This document shows positions 62,472 through 64,000 of a stretch of 64,000 bases of DNA, piece by piece. Positions within the stretch are counted from its first letter, which is position 1. Every line of letters begins with the position of its first letter. The stretch covers positions 558,001 through 622,000 of the forward strand of contig CAVXIC010000039.1 in assembly GCA_963761755.1 (NCBI GenBank), read 5' to 3'. A program made the translations under genes and the position numbers. The DNA comes from CAJXVA01 sp963761755. Its GTDB lineage: Bacteria; Myxococcota_A; Polyangia; Nannocystales; Nannocystaceae. A model generated the notes under the pieces. The model made no database searches and was not told the origin of the DNA. It saw only the letters and a program-made list of their open reading frames with translations.

Positions 62472-63746
62472 CTAGTGCGCGCCCTTCTTGGGACGCAGCG
62501 GCTTGCCTTCGTTGACGTGCTCGTTCCACGTCGCGGGCGCGAAGCCGTTGTCGACCTCTTCCATCGTGATGCAGCCCGGCACCGGGCAGACGATCTCGCA
62601 GAGGTTGCAGCCCACGCACTCGCTCTCGTCGATGACCGGAACGCGCTTCTTGCCGTCCTGCGCCGGAAAGATGCACTGGTGCGCACCGTCCTGACAGGCG
62701 ACGACGCAGTCATAGCAACCGATGCACTTGTCGGCGTCGATCTTGGCGATGGTCTCGTAGTTGAGATCGAGGTTGCCCCAGTTGGAGAAGCTGGGGATGG
62801 CCTTGCCCGTCATCTGCTCCAGGGTCTCGAACCCATGCTCGTCCATGTAGTTCTCGAGACCCTCGATCATGTCTTCGACGACGCGGTAGCCACGGAGCAT
62901 GACCTCGGTGCAGACCTGGACGGAGCTTGCCCCGAGCAGGATGAACTCCACCGCATCTCGCCAGCTGGCGACGCCCCCGATGCCGCTGATCGGGATGTTG
63001 AAGCTGGGCTCTCGGGCCAAGGAGGCGCACATGTGCAGCGCGATCGGCTTGACGGCCGCACCGCAGTATCCCCCGTTGCTGGACAGCTCCCCCACCCGAG
63101 GGTTGAGCACCATGCGGTCGATGTCGACGCCGATGATGCTCTTGATGGTGTTGATGAGCGACACACCACTGGCGCCGCCGGCCTGGGCCGCAAGGCCGTG
63201 CGGCACGATGTCGCCCACGTTGGGCGTCAGCTTCACCAGCACCGGGACCGTGGAGTACTCCATCGCCCACGACGTGATCTCTTCGTTCACCGCCGGTTCT
63301 TGACCGACGGCGGAGCCCATGCCCCGCTCGCACATGCCGTGCGGACAGCCAAAGTTGAGTTCGAGTCCATCCGCGCCGGCATCGATCGAGCGCTTGATGA
63401 TGTCTTGCCACTCCTGCTTGGTCTCGACCATCAGACTCACGATGATGGCGTGCTCGGGGTGGCTCTTCTTGACCTCGGCGATCTCGCGGAAGTTCACGTC
63501 GAGCGTGCGGTCGGTGATCAGCTCGATGTTGTTGAACCCGATCGCCTTGGTGCCCTTGTAGTGGAGGCCCCCAAAGCGACTCGAGACGTTCTGAATGGGC
63601 TGCCCCAGGGTCTTCCAGACCGCCCCACCCCACCCGTGGTCGAAGGCGCGCTTGATCTGGTCGCCCGAGTTCGCCGGCGGAGCCGACGCGAGCCAGAACG
63701 GGTTCGGAGAGATGATGCCAGCGGTGTTGGACTGCAAGTTCGGCAT
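62472..63746 (-). CDS. preA: NAD-dependent dihydropyrimidine dehydrogenase subunit PreA
   Basis: The 424-residue product has an N-terminal dihydroorotate-dehydrogenase-like FMN barrel (NPFWLASAPPANSGDQIKRA, GADGLELNFGCPHGM, LVKLTPNVGDIVPHGLAA, ISGIGGVASWRDAVEFILLGAS) and a C-terminal ferredoxin part with two 4Fe-4S motifs (CIGCYDCVVAC; CVGCNLCEIVCPVPGC). Together with PreT it reduces uracil and thymine, the first step of pyrimidine breakdown. ATG 63746 has a GAAGGGAA site upstream; the longer open frame overlaps the preT-like gene. Confidence 0.93.
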   Translation of the reverse strand: MPNLQSNTAGIISPNPFWLASAPPANSGDQIKRAFDHGWGGAVWKTLGQPIQNVSSRFGGLHYKGTKAIGFNNIELITDRTLDVNFREIAEVKKSHPEHAIIVSLMVETKQEWQDIIKRSIDAGADGLELNFGCPHGMCERGMGSAVGQEPAVNEEITSWAMEYSTVPVLVKLTPNVGDIVPHGLAAQAGGASGVSLINTIKSIIGVDIDRMVLNPRVGELSSNGGYCGAAVKPIALHMCASLAREPSFNIPISGIGGVASWRDAVEFILLGASSVQVCTEVMLRGYRVVEDMIEGLENYMDEHGFETLEQMTGKAIPSFSNWGNLDLNYETIAKIDADKCIGCYDCVVACQDGAHQCIFPAQDGKKRVPVIDESECVGCNLCEIVCPVPGCITMEEVDNGFAPATWNEHVNEGKPLRPKKGAH

Positions 63747-63760
63747 GTCTTCAGTTCCCT

Positions 63761-64000
63761 TCAGGCTTGACCCTTGAAGTAAGCATCGATGGCGAGGGCG
63801 GCCTTCTTGCCCTCGGCGGCGGCGTAGACCACCTCTGTGCCGCCGTTTGCGGCATCTCCGGCTGCGAACACGCCCGGACGCCCGGTCGCCCCGACCGCGT
63901 CGACCTGCACGCACCCCTTCTCGACGACGACGCCGGGCAGCGATGCCCCGAGCTCGCCGAGCTTGCCCTGGCCGATGGCCAACAAGACCAAGTCCGCCTC
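63761..64000 (-). CDS. preT: PreT-like FAD/NAD(P) oxidoreductase, C-terminal part (5' end outside window)
   Basis: The visible 79 residues (EADLVLLAIGQGKLGELGAS and GRPGVFAAGDAANGGTEVVYAAAEG) are the C-terminus of a GltD/PreT-type flavoprotein; the ATG/GDAAN motif that binds FAD is present. The stop is 14 bp from preA, so the two form one operon and the expected PreTA heterotetramer. The start and iron-sulfur part lie beyond the window. Confidence 0.85.
   Translation of the reverse strand, partial: EADLVLLAIGQGKLGELGASLPGVVVEKGCVQVDAVGATGRPGVFAAGDAANGGTEVVYAAAEGKKAALAIDAYFKGQA

Overview
The window is a 64 kb piece of a GC-rich bacterial chromosome. It looks like a myxobacterium (phylum Myxococcota), most like the Nannocystis/Plesiocystis/Enhygromyxa group. 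This is an inference from gene content: two membrane Ser/Thr kinases with TPR tails, a DUF1592/DUF1552 pair, many Ser/Thr- or acid-rich lipoproteins, a transaldolase–glucose-6-phosphate isomerase fusion, and frequent GTG/TTG starts. No rRNA, tRNA, CRISPR array, insertion sequence or prophage is visible. Gene density is about 95%, with genes on both strands in short operons.

Layout. 1-7055 (mostly minus): a cut-off rhomboid-like membrane protein, a small hypothetical gene, the Tat export genes tatB-tatC followed by a lipoprotein with two repeat arrays, a membrane chemoreceptor, an unknown gene and tadA. 7147-13788: an acyl-CoA dehydrogenase diverges from a GltS-type glutamate symporter, followed by a secreted protein translationally coupled to a TonB-dependent receptor. 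13820-19043: an Eis-like acetyltransferase, the tal-pgi fusion and glucokinase, a small sugar-phosphate module. 19104-25048: an exported hypothetical, acyl-CoA synthetase, UbiA-like protein, small winged-helix protein and a Zn-ribbon methyltransferase. 25256-29949: a DUF1592 haem lipoprotein and its Tat-exported DUF1552 partner converge on two paralogous membrane proteins with acidic tails.

30004-44137 is a signalling region: two large TPR-tailed kinases, a GAF-GGDEF diguanylate cyclase, a TPR protein with a glycosyltransferase, and a TetR-P450 pair with two matching palindromic operators. 44344-52713 holds secreted and envelope proteins: a cytochrome c lipoprotein facing a sulfite-oxidase-like protein, a membrane protein with a 24-bp minisatellite tail, a coupled coiled-coil two-gene unit, and an M20 peptidase. 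52710-64000 holds a metallophosphatase lipoprotein, an aminotransferase, the complete 2-oxoglutarate dehydrogenase operon (sucA-sucB-lpdA), a Ser-rich lipoprotein and preA, with the end of a preT-like gene.

The items most worth a second look are: the twin palindromes between the TetR and P450 genes, one of which overlaps the P450 start codon; two separate +1 reading-frame breaks (tatB tail and chemoreceptor N-terminus); the multi-hairpin glk leader; the uncharacterised coiled-coil gene pair; the tandem acid-tailed membrane paralogs; and a TAnnnT -10-like element just upstream of many starts. I did not find a clearly new multi-gene defence or mobile system. The best candidates for undescribed biology are the small uncharacterised pairs.
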